Shown here in pieces: positions 42,566 through 52,505 of a stretch of 64,000 bases of DNA. The notes under the pieces were generated by a model. That model made no database searches and was not told the origin of the DNA. It saw nothing but the letters and a program-made list of their open reading frames with translations. Position 1 is the stretch's first letter. Each line of letters opens with the position of its first letter. The position numbers and the translations under genes were made by a program. This stretch comes from Azorinus chamasolen (Eukaryota > Mollusca > Bivalvia > Cardiida > Solecurtidae): positions 62,907,423 to 62,971,422 of the forward strand of contig OY755237.1 in NCBI GenBank assembly GCA_963576725.1. The letters run 5' to 3'.

Positions 42566-43173
42566 TCTATATTATATACCTAATAGGCTATAGGATAAAT
42601 GAATTTCGCGAATTAGAATCAATATTTTTTCCGTGTTACACTCCCTGTATTACCTTAGTAGGGCTAAGCTTAACGGAATATTGCATACTACAACTAGCGA
42701 ACATGTTACCGTCAAATCTGGCAGTGCTTCCGATTCAATAAGTATGTGTGATTGGTTAATTCTAGTTTCAATGAATTCGTGCACTGTGTGCGACAGTGAA
42801 TGGTTGAAACTTGACATTCATTCCCCGAAGAATGGTTAGGTCTAGTTTTAATCAGATATCTCCTACAACAGGATTGTGTCTGCTTTGCTCAGACTTGTGT
42901 CATCTGCTGATTGACCAACCCAACACAAGCACTTCAAACCCAGTTCAAATATAGCATCGAAATTAAAAATAACAGATCTATGAAACGTGTGTTTTAAATG
43001 GTTTACATTTATCAGTGGTCAAATACTATCGTTTATAACATCTTGTTTACAACTTGTGACAATGGAAAAAACAGTCCTACAGGGTACGCCACACACAACA
43101 TCATCATCTAACATGAAACAACATATTTACAAGACTAAATGTGACTACACGCACAAAAAGACATACAACATGT
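42566..43173. other. Spacer, nothing recognised
   Basis: No supported gene; short frames lack domains. Confidence 0.4.
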
Positions 43174-43376
43174 AGTAATACCTCTTTATAACGGCCAGTT
43201 AATTGTGTTAATTAGTTGGTATTTAGGGCAGGTGGCTGCTTAAAGCAAGGTGAAAGTAAAACAGAACGCTCCCATAGGAGCGTTCTGTTTTACTTTCACC
43301 TTGCTTTAAGCAGCCACCTGCCTTTAACACAAAATACTTGATGTATTTTAGTGGCCGTTATACAGAGGGTTTACTG
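43174..43376. mobile_element. Family C TA MITE
   Basis: Starts AGTAATACCTCTTTATAACG, ends CGTTATACAGAGGGTTTACTG. Almost perfect inner palindrome GCTTAAAGCAAGGTGAAAGT AAAACAGAACGCTCCCATAG GAGCG.... Confidence 0.92.
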
Positions 43377-43415
43377 TGTAAACGATATAAAAAACAAAGT
43401 AGAGCATATGATGAA

Positions 43416-43860
43416 ATCAGGAGAATCCGCCTTAGAACGGCCAGTGGCCAAAAAGGCTACTGGGGGCCTAAATCAGGATAGTGGGTACCCACACTTATCC
43501 CACCTGCACAAAGTCAAAATGTAAAGTACAATTCCCCTCCAGACAACTCCACAACATGAGTATCGATGTCAAGGTGTAGCCCTGTTTCAGCAGTTTTCTG
43601 TGACAATAAGGTTGCGATTGTTAAAATCATCAACAGAAGAACAAGTTGTAGCAAAATGAATCAGCTGAGAAATGAAAACCCCATAAGATGTAACACGAGG
43701 ATCAAATTGGGTTGGTTAACTATGTTAATATCAAAGTACATGTATGAGTCATGCAGGAAACACCACATACAGTCGCCGGAACAGCATCACGACAAAAAAG
43801 AACAGTGTACATGCCTATCAAAATGACACAAAAAGCCCGCATAAAGACATAACCATCGCC
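43416..43860 (-). mobile_element. PLE remnant with tandem-junction structure
   Basis: Minus-strand order: the end of a tail module (ATGACTCATAC near 43740-43860), an RT fragment whose DNA resembles 1075-1180 (ISQLIR... RRNLVI region, now with stops), then a 3' UTR and tail module (GCCCCCAGTAGCC... CTAAGGCGGATTCTCC) at 43424-43560. The RT palm and C-terminus are deleted. Confidence 0.7.
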
Positions 43861-43865
43861 ATCCT

Positions 43866-44727
43866 TTTGTCAACAATTCTAGGATATATCTTTCCATTGT
43901 TTATAGATAAATGCACAAGTAAAAAGGCACTGCAGACATGTCAGAACTACTATTTGCTTTATTTAACTTGAGCTCTATAGCGTAGGTTGATGTAGATTAA
44001 ATATGTCGTATAAATACCACGGATTGCAACTTTTAATTAAAACCGCTGTTAGTGTTATCATGACGTTAAGGCCTCAGTGGTGTGTCGACATTAATAAACA
44101 GGGATCTGCAGGTATTTGCGCACATTTAGTTATCGAAGGGTTTTTATAATGGATAATTTTAGATCTGTCTACATTTGTTTGAATGTATATAATATAAAGA
44201 ATATTTCAACAGAGGGATATGCCTGATCGTGTTGACCTCAATGGTTGCCTCGAGGCTCTGGCTCTCGTAGAAGTTTTCACTACACAACCAACTCGGCTTA
44301 TACGAAAAGGTAAATCCGACACTGTCGTAATGTTCCGTTAGCGTATGAGTGTTTGGATTAGCCAGGTTTTAATGTAGATCGTGTATATCTTCATTTTTTA
44401 TGTTAACCTTTGATAACTATCCATATAAAAAACCACATTACAATGCTTTCATTATAATGGCGTTTACGAAAAAAGGTCTTGGTACAAACAGTAGAATTAG
44501 ATCTTGACGATATCATTACACGAATAAATAGAACGGACGCTCATCACACAAATATGACTTTGCCCGCCTTACAATCGCTTCTCGCATCCGAAGGGTAAAA
44601 TCCAACTGTTCACTAACAATAAACATTATTACCAGTCAGATAATTGTTTTTTGAGAATCTGATCGGCTTTGCATTTCTATCGATTCGAAAATTAAAAGTG
44701 TCTTAAGGAAAATCACATGTTCATGCA
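43866..44727. other. Spacer, nothing recognised
   Basis: No repeat family of the window is visible here and no coding signal. Confidence 0.4.
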
Positions 44728-44865
44728 TTTACAAACAGAGTTCACTCAGATGAGGCGGTTTCAGTCTAAAACACGCCGTCTCCATGTTCCAATTTATTGA
44801 TTCCGTCCGTGAATATTCACCAGGTGAAGACACATTGAATAAACCTTAAACAGAAAAATGGTTAA
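44728..44865 (+). mobile_element. D-type remnant
   Basis: ACAAACAGAGTTCACTCAGA TGAGGCGG, GTGAATATTCACCAGG and AAAAATGGTTAA: a decayed hairpin arm and D-like right end. Confidence 0.45.
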
Positions 44866-45376
44866 TTCACCTACTCTAAACGGACTTTTAAGCAAATAAT
44901 CATCAGCAGTCGCGGTTTTCAGTCTTAAAAGTTTTGTACGTTTTCCTCATAACAATTTTCGAATTTCGCCAGAGTTCAGTAATGATTGTTTTAAATAACG
45001 TCATCATAATTCTTGGAATATGACATCATATCAATTAGGACACAGAAAGTAGATAAGTATGCCAAAGTGGGCATGGGGAGGAGCATTGACTGACTGGAAA
45101 TACATTCGTTGCATGGACCTTTGGCAGGGTGTACGGACTAAGATCGGTGTAGATGAGGTATTTCATTCGGCTGGTATCTACATATGCCATACCAGCACAT
45201 TAACCCTGCAAAATGTCATTGGAATTAATAGTACACCCTGAACTAACGTTCACTAACAATAAACAGTACATCAGGAACAGCCTGCAGAACTGTCTCTGTG
45301 TTAAACCAATATTAATAGATGTTAAACATCGCAAATATCACACACCTGGTTAGACAAATGCGAATATTCGTGACAT
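44866..45376. other. Spacer, nothing recognised
   Basis: CGTTCACTAACAATAAACA at 45246 also occurs (as GTTCACTAACAATAAACA) at 44608, a short dispersed match of unknown meaning. Confidence 0.4.
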
Positions 45377-45730
45377 TTAACCCTTAACCCGCTGTGAAAA
45401 AACTACAGGAGGAACCCTCTAATGCGACCACTTAATGAATAAACATGGCTGTCTTTATAAGCAGGTGGTTACTTAATGCAGAACAAAAGTAATTACTTTT
45501 GTCCTGCATTAAGCTACCACCTGTATCTAACACCCAGAATTATACCTCTTCTATGTGGTTACATAAGAGGGGGTTTACTGCAATTCGGCCCAAATTTGGA
45601 TTTTGTGCAAGTGTGACTTCTTCCGAGACACTATTGAAAGGGTACAAAACAGCTTGGAGTCTGATTAGACGCTGACACCGGCTTCTCATATGGATCCAAG
45701 CTGTGAGCGAATGCCAGTCAGGTCGCTGAT
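45377..45730 (+). mobile_element. Family E2 TTAA MITE interrupted by a C2 element
   Basis: TTAACCCTTAACCCGCTGTG AAAAAACT, then C2 (45406-45580), then GCCCAAATTTGGATTTTGTG, GACACTATTGAAAGGGTACA AAACAGCTTGGAGTCTGATT AGACGC... ATGGATCCAAGCTGTGAGCG AATGCCAGTCAGGTCGCTG. Its right TTAA end is cut off by element K. Confidence 0.78.
45406..45580. mobile_element. Family C2 TA MITE (nested in E2)
   Basis: CAGGAGGAACCCTCTAATGC start, AAGAGGGGGTTTACTG end, flanked by TA and CA. Hairpin GGTTACTTAATGCAGAACAA AAGTAATTACTTTTGTCCTG CATTAAGC with almost no loop. Confidence 0.88.
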
Positions 45731-45736
45731 ATAAAG

Positions 45737-45858
45737 AATAATAGGTTAGTGTCGTAGATGGGATGCCTAAAGTTATCTGACGAGGGGAGAAACGTTGAGG
45801 CGAGGCTTGCCGAACCTCAACTGTTTTCTCTCCGAGTCGGATAAAGGCGTCCCATGTA
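45737..45858. mobile_element. Family K palindrome, 3' arm truncated
   Basis: Same sequence as 42429-42565 but with the centre in opposite orientation (GAGGCTTGCCGAACCTC), and the second outer arm ends at GGCGTCCCATGTA, where element X begins. Confidence 0.85.
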
Positions 45859-45871
45859 CGTTAAGTGTAAA

Positions 45872-46605
45872 TCCTTTACACGCACATAAAAATGTCCACT
45901 TCAGCTGGGTATTTTTGCATATGCACTTTCTAGAGCACAGTGATATTGCCTTGTTCTGCAGTTCTCTGCAGCTTGTTGCTGCTTCTCGGAGTGTTGTCCA
46001 GAGAGATTACCAATTGTCATTTAATTTGGTCCGGTCAAAGTTGTCGAGAGACGGGGCGTTCTTGCATGGCTGTAAGCTTGTTAACGAAATGTTGTCTTGG
46101 TACAGGCTCCGATTGGCATGTTGCAAAAGAGAAGCTTGAATGGCTGGTAGGTTCTGCGTTAATTTCACATATTTACCTGAGCAAACAGTTCCTGTCGTAT
46201 GTACTTGACTTCTGTACAGTCAAAAGGATAAAGTTTGTTTCACTTAGATGTTTTCGTTTTACTAATGCTCTTTACCACTGTATTTGCCATTACTTGGAGA
46301 GGGGATACTTTTTTTCACTGTCTTTTAGGGTGGGGATGAAATAAGTTTGAGGCCGGGCGCCCCTAAACCGGTTTAATCCCCCAGTGACTAGTGTCACTGA
46401 CCGTTCCAATGCGGTTCTTCCATCTTCCTCCTATTGTTTGTTTTGCCTTTGTGCGTCTCTTTATGTTTTTGGTAGTTATGTATATTTGCTGTGTTTTCTA
46501 GTCTTGCTGCTCGGGCGGCTGTTTGTTCTGTATATGGTATTTCCTGTATGACTCTTATTTGTACTTTTGTCTAGTTGTGTAGCTTGATCATAAAGTACAC
46601 AAGTG
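45872..46605 (+). repeat. Element X, left copy, split by a PLE insertion
   Basis: TCCACTTCAGCTGGGTATTT TTG... GTTGTCCAGAGAGATTACCA ATTGTCATT... CATGTTGCAAAAGAGA... GAGCAAACAGTTCCTG match the reverse complement of 47357-47755. After a ~350-bp PLE piece X resumes at TGTCTAGTTGTGTAGC and ends after AAAGTACACA. The repeat is dispersed; no protein recognised in any frame. Confidence 0.8.
46221..46570 (+). mobile_element. 5'-truncated PLE (3' UTR plus tail) inserted in element X
   Basis: CTTTACCACTGTATTTGCC, GAGAGGGGATAC, TAGGGTGGGGATGAAATAAG, GGTTTAATCCCCCAGTGACT and TCTTCCTCCTATTGTTTG match the reverse of 1740-2090. It ends at ATGACTCTTATTTGTACTTT T, defining the PLE 3' terminus. Insertions of only the 3' end are expected when reverse transcription stops early. 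Confidence 0.82.
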
Positions 46606-47060
46606 AACCTTGCAATGCTCTTAAATTTCTCACTTTGAACTTGAACTTGTAACGGTATAAATGGATGCTGCAGAGGAAAGGAAAATGATGCCGTCACTTC
46701 CGGGAATGATTTCCATGCTTTCAATTATGTCATTTCACCCTTTCCTCCAAATTGTGAAGTAGTATCACACCCTGTAAACGCATCTACAAATGGGAGCGAG
46801 ACTGAAACATCCTCACTACTGCGGTTGTATACAACGTTGACATGATAGTACCTTTAGAGGATGTTTTCCCTTTCCAAACTCTACCCAAAGCTGTAATTCC
46901 ACATTCATCCTTAGCAATTGTAGAAATATGCTAAGTTATATGAAAACAACATCTGTATCAACTGTGCTTACTATTAGACTAACATATCCTTTTTGGATTG
47001 TGTTTTGGACATGGAGGCATATTCATGTAACCGCTTCCTCGTGGTCAGTGAATGATATTT
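46606..47060. other. Spacer between inverted X copies
   Basis: Contains CACCCTTTCCTCCAAATTG near 46736, faintly like a TTAA-element end. Nothing else. Confidence 0.35.
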
Positions 47061-47337
47061 GTGTACCACAGCCTTTAGCGACAACATGCCTGCAGTGATG
47101 TAAACCGCTTTGTCTTATGGGTATTCACAGGCAGTTACATCTTCAGTCAATGGTTAAAAACCCTGTTCTTTGTTTTTTGAATTTCGAAGAAATGAGTTGA
47201 ATTTTATTGAATTTGTTTGGCGTGACACGTTCTTTCATTGGCACCTCTTTTCCCGGGTTGCTTCCTTCAGACGATCACTTTTGCATGTGTCCCAAACAAC
47301 AGGCCAATCTGTTATCGCTAAAGGCTGTGGTACACAC
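47061..47337. mobile_element. 277-bp element with 25-bp inverted ends
   Basis: GTGTACCACAGCCTTTAGCG and the complement of GTTATCGCTAAAGGCTGTGG TACACAC bound a non-palindromic interior. It abuts the right X copy. One copy only, so whether it is a transposon is inferred. Confidence 0.62.
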
Positions 47338-47356
47338 CTTAGGTAATATCACATCA

Positions 47357-47755
47357 ACAATGTGTACTTTATGATCATACTACACAACTAGACAAAATCA
47401 ATGACCTTCGAAAGTAACTGTTTGCTCAAGGTAAACATGTGAAATTAATGCGGAACCTGCCAGCAACTCATGCCTCTCTTTTGCAACATGCCAATCGTAG
47501 CCTTACCAAACCAACATTTGGTTACCAAGCTTACAGCCATGCCAAAATGCCATGCCTCTCGACAACTTTGGCTGGACCAAATTGAATGACAATTGGCAAC
47601 CTCTCTGGACAACACTTCGAAAATAAGCAAAAGGCTGCAGAGAACTTGTAAAACGCACATGCAAGGCAAAACCACTGTGCTCTAGAGAGTGCATATACAA
47701 AAATACCCATCTGAAGTGCACATAGACATGTAGTATGTGAGTGCAAAGGAAACTG
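47357..47755 (-). repeat. Element X, right copy, without the PLE insertion
   Basis: Reverse complement of 45872-46605 with a continuous sequence (…AGTTACTTTCGAAGGTCATT GATTTTGTCTAGTTGTG in minus sense) where the left copy holds PLE DNA; it serves as the pre-insertion reference. Confidence 0.8.
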
Positions 47756-47824
47756 TTGATTATCCCTTTCACCATGAACTTTCCTGTAGGTAACAGCAAA
47801 TTTGACTAATGAGAACAACTAATA

Positions 47825-47990
47825 TACAGTCGAACTTTGATTAGGTTTAGTCATGTTTTAACTTTGAAATACGAGTATGCTCGACTTAAGCAAGCTCTAT
47901 CGATTTACAATTGAAGAGAGTACGGTTAAATTCAACTTAAGAGAGTTTGTGTTATCAACGTTTGATTTATTCTAATAATATCAACTGATA
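47825..47990. other. Possible decayed pogo-like end
   Basis: TATACAGTCGAACTTTGATT A and later CTCGACTTAAGCAAGC resemble TA/CAGT-type ends, but no matching opposite end is visible before the C element. Confidence 0.35.
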
Positions 47991-47992
47991 TA

Positions 47993-48168
47993 CAGTAAAA
48001 CCACCCTATTGAGACCACTGAAATTAAGGTGGTAGCTTCAAGCAAGGTGAAGAAAAAAAACGCTCATTGAGGAGCTTTCTGTTTTACTTTCACTTTACTT
48101 TAAGCTGCCACCCGTGTTTCATAAAATCAATTAGCTTTCGTGTTAGTGACCGTAATAGAGAGGTTTGT
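47993..48168. mobile_element. Family C TA MITE
   Basis: CAGTAAAACCACCCTATTGA G start, GTAATAGAGAGGTTTGTGG end; GCTTCAAGCAAGGTGAAGAA ... ACTTTCACTTTACTTTAAGC TGCCACC hairpin. The right end is degraded. Confidence 0.82.
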
Positions 48169-48587
48169 GGCAGATATTCAATTAATCAACAGAACAATCT
48201 AATGTCTGTACATTACTACAGTAACATATGTGCGTAAGCTGTAAGTGAATTCCCTAGACGATTTGTGTTGTAATCTGTTCTATTAAGTTTTTAGAAATTT
48301 TGTTATTTTGTATAAGATCATCCATTTAATGGTCCAACTTGATTTAAATATGTTATGATGCAACCTTTGTGTTCCTTGTACAAATGTGTACACAATTTGC
48401 TTCAGGGAAACTGACAAATATGGGTGTTTTATCAAACACATCGTGTTATGGCGGCCATCTTTGATTTTGACAGAAATAGGTTATCCAAGGCTGACACCCC
48501 CAATTATTTTGAATTATTTTGACTGCAAATGCGACTCATATACCAAGTCTTATACTTTAATCCACCATGTAACGAGTTTCCCCCTAA
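48169..48587. other. Spacer, nothing recognised
   Basis: No repeat match; short frames lack domains. Confidence 0.4.
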
Positions 48588-48918
48588 GCGACTAGACTAT
48601 AAGCAGAACGTCTCTAGAGTGATTGCAGTTGAATATTGTAGGATCAGGCATGGGTTCGAATCCAGCTATGGCCATTTTGTCTTATTTGAATAATTCTTTT
48701 GGTGATTTTTTCTGTTAGATCTATTCCGTCAACATAATTTTTATGCATATTAACAGAAAATTAAGATAGTTACATGGTTATAGAATCGTTACGCCTTAGA
48801 AAAGTCTAGATCTACTAACCTAATAGACCTTCTACTACCGGAAGTAACCTAATAAACCTAAGTTTATCTGCACCCCATTTATTATGTCACTAGAGAAGCC
48901 TGGTGACTGGATAAAACG
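48588..48918 (+). mobile_element. tRNA-derived SINE (family S2)
   Basis: A degraded A-box region (CTAAGCGACTAGACTATAAG CAG) then GGGTTCGAATCCAGC (B box), body TAGATCTATTCCGTCAACA and TACTACCGGAAGTAACCTAA TAAACC, tail TGACTGGATAAAA. Inverted relative to 41556-41893. Confidence 0.87.
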
Positions 48919-49589
48919 GGATTATGGTTAATAGATTCGTGTTTAAACATATCAATATGGGACATACTATCACGCAACAGTCAACTCAATTTAGCGATTT
49001 TAGCTTTTATACTTGTGCTGGTCTCATTGGGAGAAGAACTTGTCCAACAATGACGGAAGACCCGCATATATGCGTGGGTGGTATAATCGATAGCTAACCG
49101 CCAGCAATAGAGCGTACTGTTAAGTTTTATCTAAAATGGAATATTTAGAAATACAGGTATTATAGATATGTCTCTTTATACTTATTTCATAAGATAAACC
49201 TAGAACACTTTTACAAGGAACTAACTGATCCGAGTCTCTCTGATAAAGGTCTGAGTCTATGGTTGCCAAATGTGTCCCTTGTTAGCTGGCTATTACAGGA
49301 CACTCGTTAACAAATGTTCAAGAAGCTAATTTGAATGCATGGATAATCTCCATGAGGTACAGCGTTAAAGTACCAGCTTAAAACAAGAAGGAAGTACCGC
49401 AAATTAGTGATTTAGTTCGTCCTGTGCATTTCTGGCGCCAAATAGTTCCATTTGCACACATTTTCGTGTACTTACAAGTGTCAGGTTGAAGTGATTTTCA
49501 ATATATCATTTGTTTTCAAATGTATCAACCGTTGCAGCAAGCCGTATGCGTCGATTTCTGCGACTTCGGCAATGAAAGATCGAAATAAG
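48919..49589. other. Spacer, nothing recognised
   Basis: No supported feature. Confidence 0.4.
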
Positions 49590-49690
49590 TAGTATATAAA
49601 TAGAAATAGGAAACTTTTAGAATTGTGTAGTTTTGATACCATTGTGACATTTATCACAATGAATTCAAAAGGTGACTTTAAAGCAGACAG
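49590..49690 (-). mobile_element. Family A fragment
   Basis: TTTTAGAATTGTGTAGTTTT GATACCATTGTGACATTTAT CACAATGAATTCAAAAGGTG ACTTTA: A with most of the hairpin deleted. Confidence 0.72.
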
Positions 49691-49839
49691 AATCTACACC
49701 CCTTCAGCCTTCGACTTTTGTTCTATTTTGGTCGTACAATGTAATAATGTTTGCATCTTTCAGATTAATGTTACGCCCTGTATAGTATGAGCGATGTATG
49801 TTTGATTTCTTTTATTCCTTTGGTACACGGAATAATATA

Positions 49840-50008
49840 GTAAGGCATGTCTTAAGCGGCCATTCATTTAATGATCATATGAGTATCAAAAAACATGTGG
49901 TTGCTTAATGCAGAGAAAAAGAAATACCGAACGTTCCTAAGCTACCACCAGCCTTAGAGACCCACAATTAGATCTCTGTTTGATGGTGGTTAAACACAGG
50001 TTTTCCTG
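49840..50008. mobile_element. Family C3 element
   Basis: TAAGGCATGTCTTAAGCGGC CATTCATTTAATG start; GGTTGCTTAATGCAGAGAAA A hairpin arm; right side CCTAAGCTACCACCAGCC and ACACAGGTTTTCCTG. The hairpin tip is deleted. Confidence 0.78.
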
Positions 50009-50052
50009 TACACATGTATACTAATTTATTAAGGAACGTTAACCATGCTTAA

Positions 50053-50478
50053 CATTTAACCTGCTATGGGCGGATGAGTGAATATATGTGCTAACAGATT
50101 GGATCCAGATGAGACGCCGAGTAATTCGGCTTCTCATCAGGATCCAAACTGTTTGACACTCTGATTGCATGTTCGTAGACAAATTGATCATAGCTTGAAA
50201 ATTAATTAATTTGCTCCCACGGTCCCATATATGGGACGTATGCAAACAGTGTAGACTCTAATCAGACGCCGCACAATGCGGCGTCTGATCGGAGTCTATA
50301 CTGTTTGCTGATAGGAATTTCAATATAAGACAAAACGAAATTGAAAATCTAGGCCAGGCACCCTTTAGATAAAAACAATCCACTGGGAATCCAATGGGGG
50401 CAAATGGGTTACATGTAAAATGTAGTCGGTGGCACATTCTGTAATTTGAGATAGTTTGCTCAGCAGGCTAAAGGTTAA
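50053..50478 (-). mobile_element. Family E TTAA MITE interrupted by a 238-bp insertion
   Basis: TTAACCTGCTATGGGCGG start and CAGCAGGCTAAAGGTTAA end. Hairpin GGATCCAGATGAGACGCCGA G... TCTCATCAGGATCCAAACTG TTTG. The distal arm is split after TTTGCTC by unrelated DNA. Confidence 0.85.
50217..50454. mobile_element. Hairpin-bearing insertion flanked by TTTGCTC duplication
   Basis: A 7-bp direct repeat TTTGCTC (50210-50216 and 50455-50461) brackets 238 bp containing the palindromes GTCCCATATATGGGAC and GCAAACAGTGTAGACTCTAA TCAGACGCCGCA...TGCGGC GTCTGATC...CTGTTTGC. It has no TTAA ends, unlike other carriers of this hairpin. Confidence 0.65.
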
Positions 50479-50500
50479 TTAATACAAAGCTATCAGTGCA

Positions 50501-50620
50501 TTAACCATTATCCTGTGTACCGCGACCTGACTCACATTTGCAAACAGCTTAGATCCGGATGAGGTGCCGAGTACTCGGTATCTCATCAGGATTCAAGTTG
50601 TCTCGTCTTGACTCTATAAA
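50501..50620 (-). mobile_element. Family E2 MITE, left part
   Basis: TTAACCATTATCCTGTG, CGCGACCTGACTCACATTTG CAAACAGCTTAGATCCGGAT GAGGTGCCGAGTACTCGGTA TCTCATCAGGATTCAAGTTG T; no right end. Confidence 0.7.
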
Positions 50621-50781
50621 CCCATTGTGATCAACTTGGTACTAGGTCTAAGTCGGAGCATACCTTGTTTTTTCTCATCGGGGCGAAAGTGATGTATTAA
50701 ATGGCTTGCTGCAATATGCAAGTCTGTGATTACCTTTCCAAAGAATTTGGGTTCTTACGAGATTCTGTTTGACACACACCT

Positions 50782-51013
50782 TTAACCCTTTCCCACATAT
50801 TGACGACTTTTGACGACTCTGTAAAAGTCACTTTGTGAAACCATTGTGATAAATAGAGCATTTGCTCCTATAGGAGCAAAATGCTAGATATGTATCACAA
50901 TGGTTTCAAACTACGAAATTCTAAATTTTTCCTTTTCTCTAATTAATGCTCCTTTTCGGTAGATTAATTCAAAGAGGTTGTATCTAAAAATAGCCTATGA
51001 GGTAACGGGTTAA
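50782..51013 (+). mobile_element. Family A TTAA MITE
   Basis: TTAACCCTTTCCCACATATT G start; GTGAAACCATTGTGATAAAT AGAGCATTTGCTCCTATAGG AG hairpin with a disrupted second arm (GCTAGATATGTATCACAATG G); end AACGGGTTAA. Confidence 0.92.
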
Positions 51014-51049
51014 GAGAACAATTGAAAGGAAGCCCACTCTGAAACTGAA

Positions 51050-51102
51050 AGCAGACGACATTGTTTGCAGACGAAAATTACTTGATGCCAAAAGAGTTAA
51101 AG
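51050..51102. mobile_element. Family G end fragment
   Basis: GCAGACGACATTG and GCAGACGAAAATTACTTGAT GCCAAAAGAGTTAA match the G right terminus twice in tandem. Confidence 0.55.
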
Positions 51103-51452
51103 ACGTAGTAACTTTTCTAGGATGCAAAGCAAATTATGTCTAAATTCGCTTTGTTTCAGCCAATATAAATTGTCATTTTGTACACTTCTGGTAAATCACC
51201 AGGCATTTAAGGAGTGTCGAGTGTCATTTATTGAATTGATATTATATTAATAGATCATGCAGATTGTGTTATTGGTTTAAATGTATTTCTTACGATCATT
51301 AACATTTTATTGTAATTATATTAAACATTTATAATTCATTGGTTTTAATTATTATTTTGATCAGATAAATATTTCAAAACGTCTCCATAATCAATTAATG
51401 ACATGCTATATACACTGCACAAGCAGTCAGCAGTTGGCGTCTATTATCATGT
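51103..51452. other. AT-rich spacer
   Basis: Nothing recognised. Confidence 0.35.
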
Positions 51453-51674
51453 TTAACCTTTAGTCTGCTGAGCAAATTATTTCTATAGAATCTTTCACCT
51501 ACTACATTTTCAAATTTTCAAAATTTAAAATGTAATCAATTTGTCTACTAAAATAAAGTAAGAATGTCAAACAGTTTGGATCCTGTTGAGATGCCGAGTT
51601 ACTCGGCGTCTAATGTGGTTCAAAACTATTTGCATAGGTATTCACTTATCCGCACTTAGCAGGCTAAAGGTTAA
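51453..51674 (+). mobile_element. Family E TTAA MITE
   Basis: TTAACCTTTAGTCTGCTGAG start, TAGCAGGCTAAAGGTTAA end. Hairpin CAAACAGTTTGGATCCTGTT GAGATGCCGAGTTACTCGGC GTC with a mutated distal arm. Confidence 0.92.
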
Positions 51675-51885
51675 CCCTTTCGCTGCCAAACTCTGTCTTC
51701 TGCTAACTTTGTCGTCTGCTACAAAATTTCATTCTTTTGATTTTCTTCATTTTTGTTTCAAAAACATAGTAACAGTAACAAACAGTTTGGATCCTGATGA
51801 GACTCCGAGTTACTCGGCGTCTATTCTGGATCCAAACTGTTTGCATAGGTATTCACTCATCCGTCCTTAGCAGGCTAAAGGTTAA
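51671..51885 (+). mobile_element. Chimeric TTAA MITE: G-type left end, E-type hairpin and right end
   Basis: Starts TTAACCCTTTCGCTGCCAAA and TTGTCGTCTGCTACAAAATT, the complement of the G terminus, then carries the E hairpin (CAAACAGTTTGGATCCTGAT...) and the E right end AGCAGGCTAAAGGTTAA. It shares TTAA 51671-51674 with the E copy before it. Confidence 0.85.
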
Positions 51886-51949
51886 TTATATCAATACAGT
51901 TAGTATGATGTTGTTAGCTCAATAGTGCTCATATCCCCTTAAACATGAA

Positions 51950-52343
51950 AGTGTTGATCCAGATCAGAGGGATCATACATAAGGTTTGCTCAACTCATCA
52001 AAGTGAATGGCTTATACCAACAAATGATTGTTTCACTGTGCCACTCAGCATGGAAATGGATTAGTTCTAAAATAAGATCTAGATTGGTTTCTTTAAATAA
52101 TAGGAGAGTTATTAGTAAAGATGATCATCTTTCTTGGTTATCATTTTTCCAAAGACCAAAACGTATGTTAGAGGTATATATGAGCCCTGGATATTCGAAC
52201 ACACAAACATACTAGGCAAATAGTATAGTCTCCGATCAGATGCACCCAAAAACATGCCATCTGATAACGGTCATGCCAATTGGAGGTTATGCCAGTCTAT
52301 TCTAAATTCTGTAGAAATAATTTTCTCAGCCGGCTAAAGGTTA
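51950..52343. mobile_element. Scattered D3 and E end fragments
   Basis: GTGTTGATCCAGATCAGAGG GATCATACA at 51950-51980; TAGTCTCCGATCAGATGC at 52217; and an E-type end CTCAGCCGGCTAAAGGTTAA at 52324-52343. The intervening frame at 52003-52215 has no domain. Confidence 0.5.
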
Positions 52344-52505
52344 AACATAATAATGGACGCCGACTGCTGACTGCTTGTGCAGTGCACAGGTGACCTTCGC
52401 AAGCTAAGTCTCAACAACTACAACAACGCCATCACAAATACATTATTTTTAATCACATGTCATAAGTATCTAAAACATACCAAGAAAAACAACACTCTGA
52501 ATTTC

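Noticed and set aside
45795..46344. Overlapping frames of 114 and 134 codons in element X
   Set aside because: The inverted X copy at 47.4-47.8 kb does not keep the same frame intact over the full length, and no domain is recognisable.
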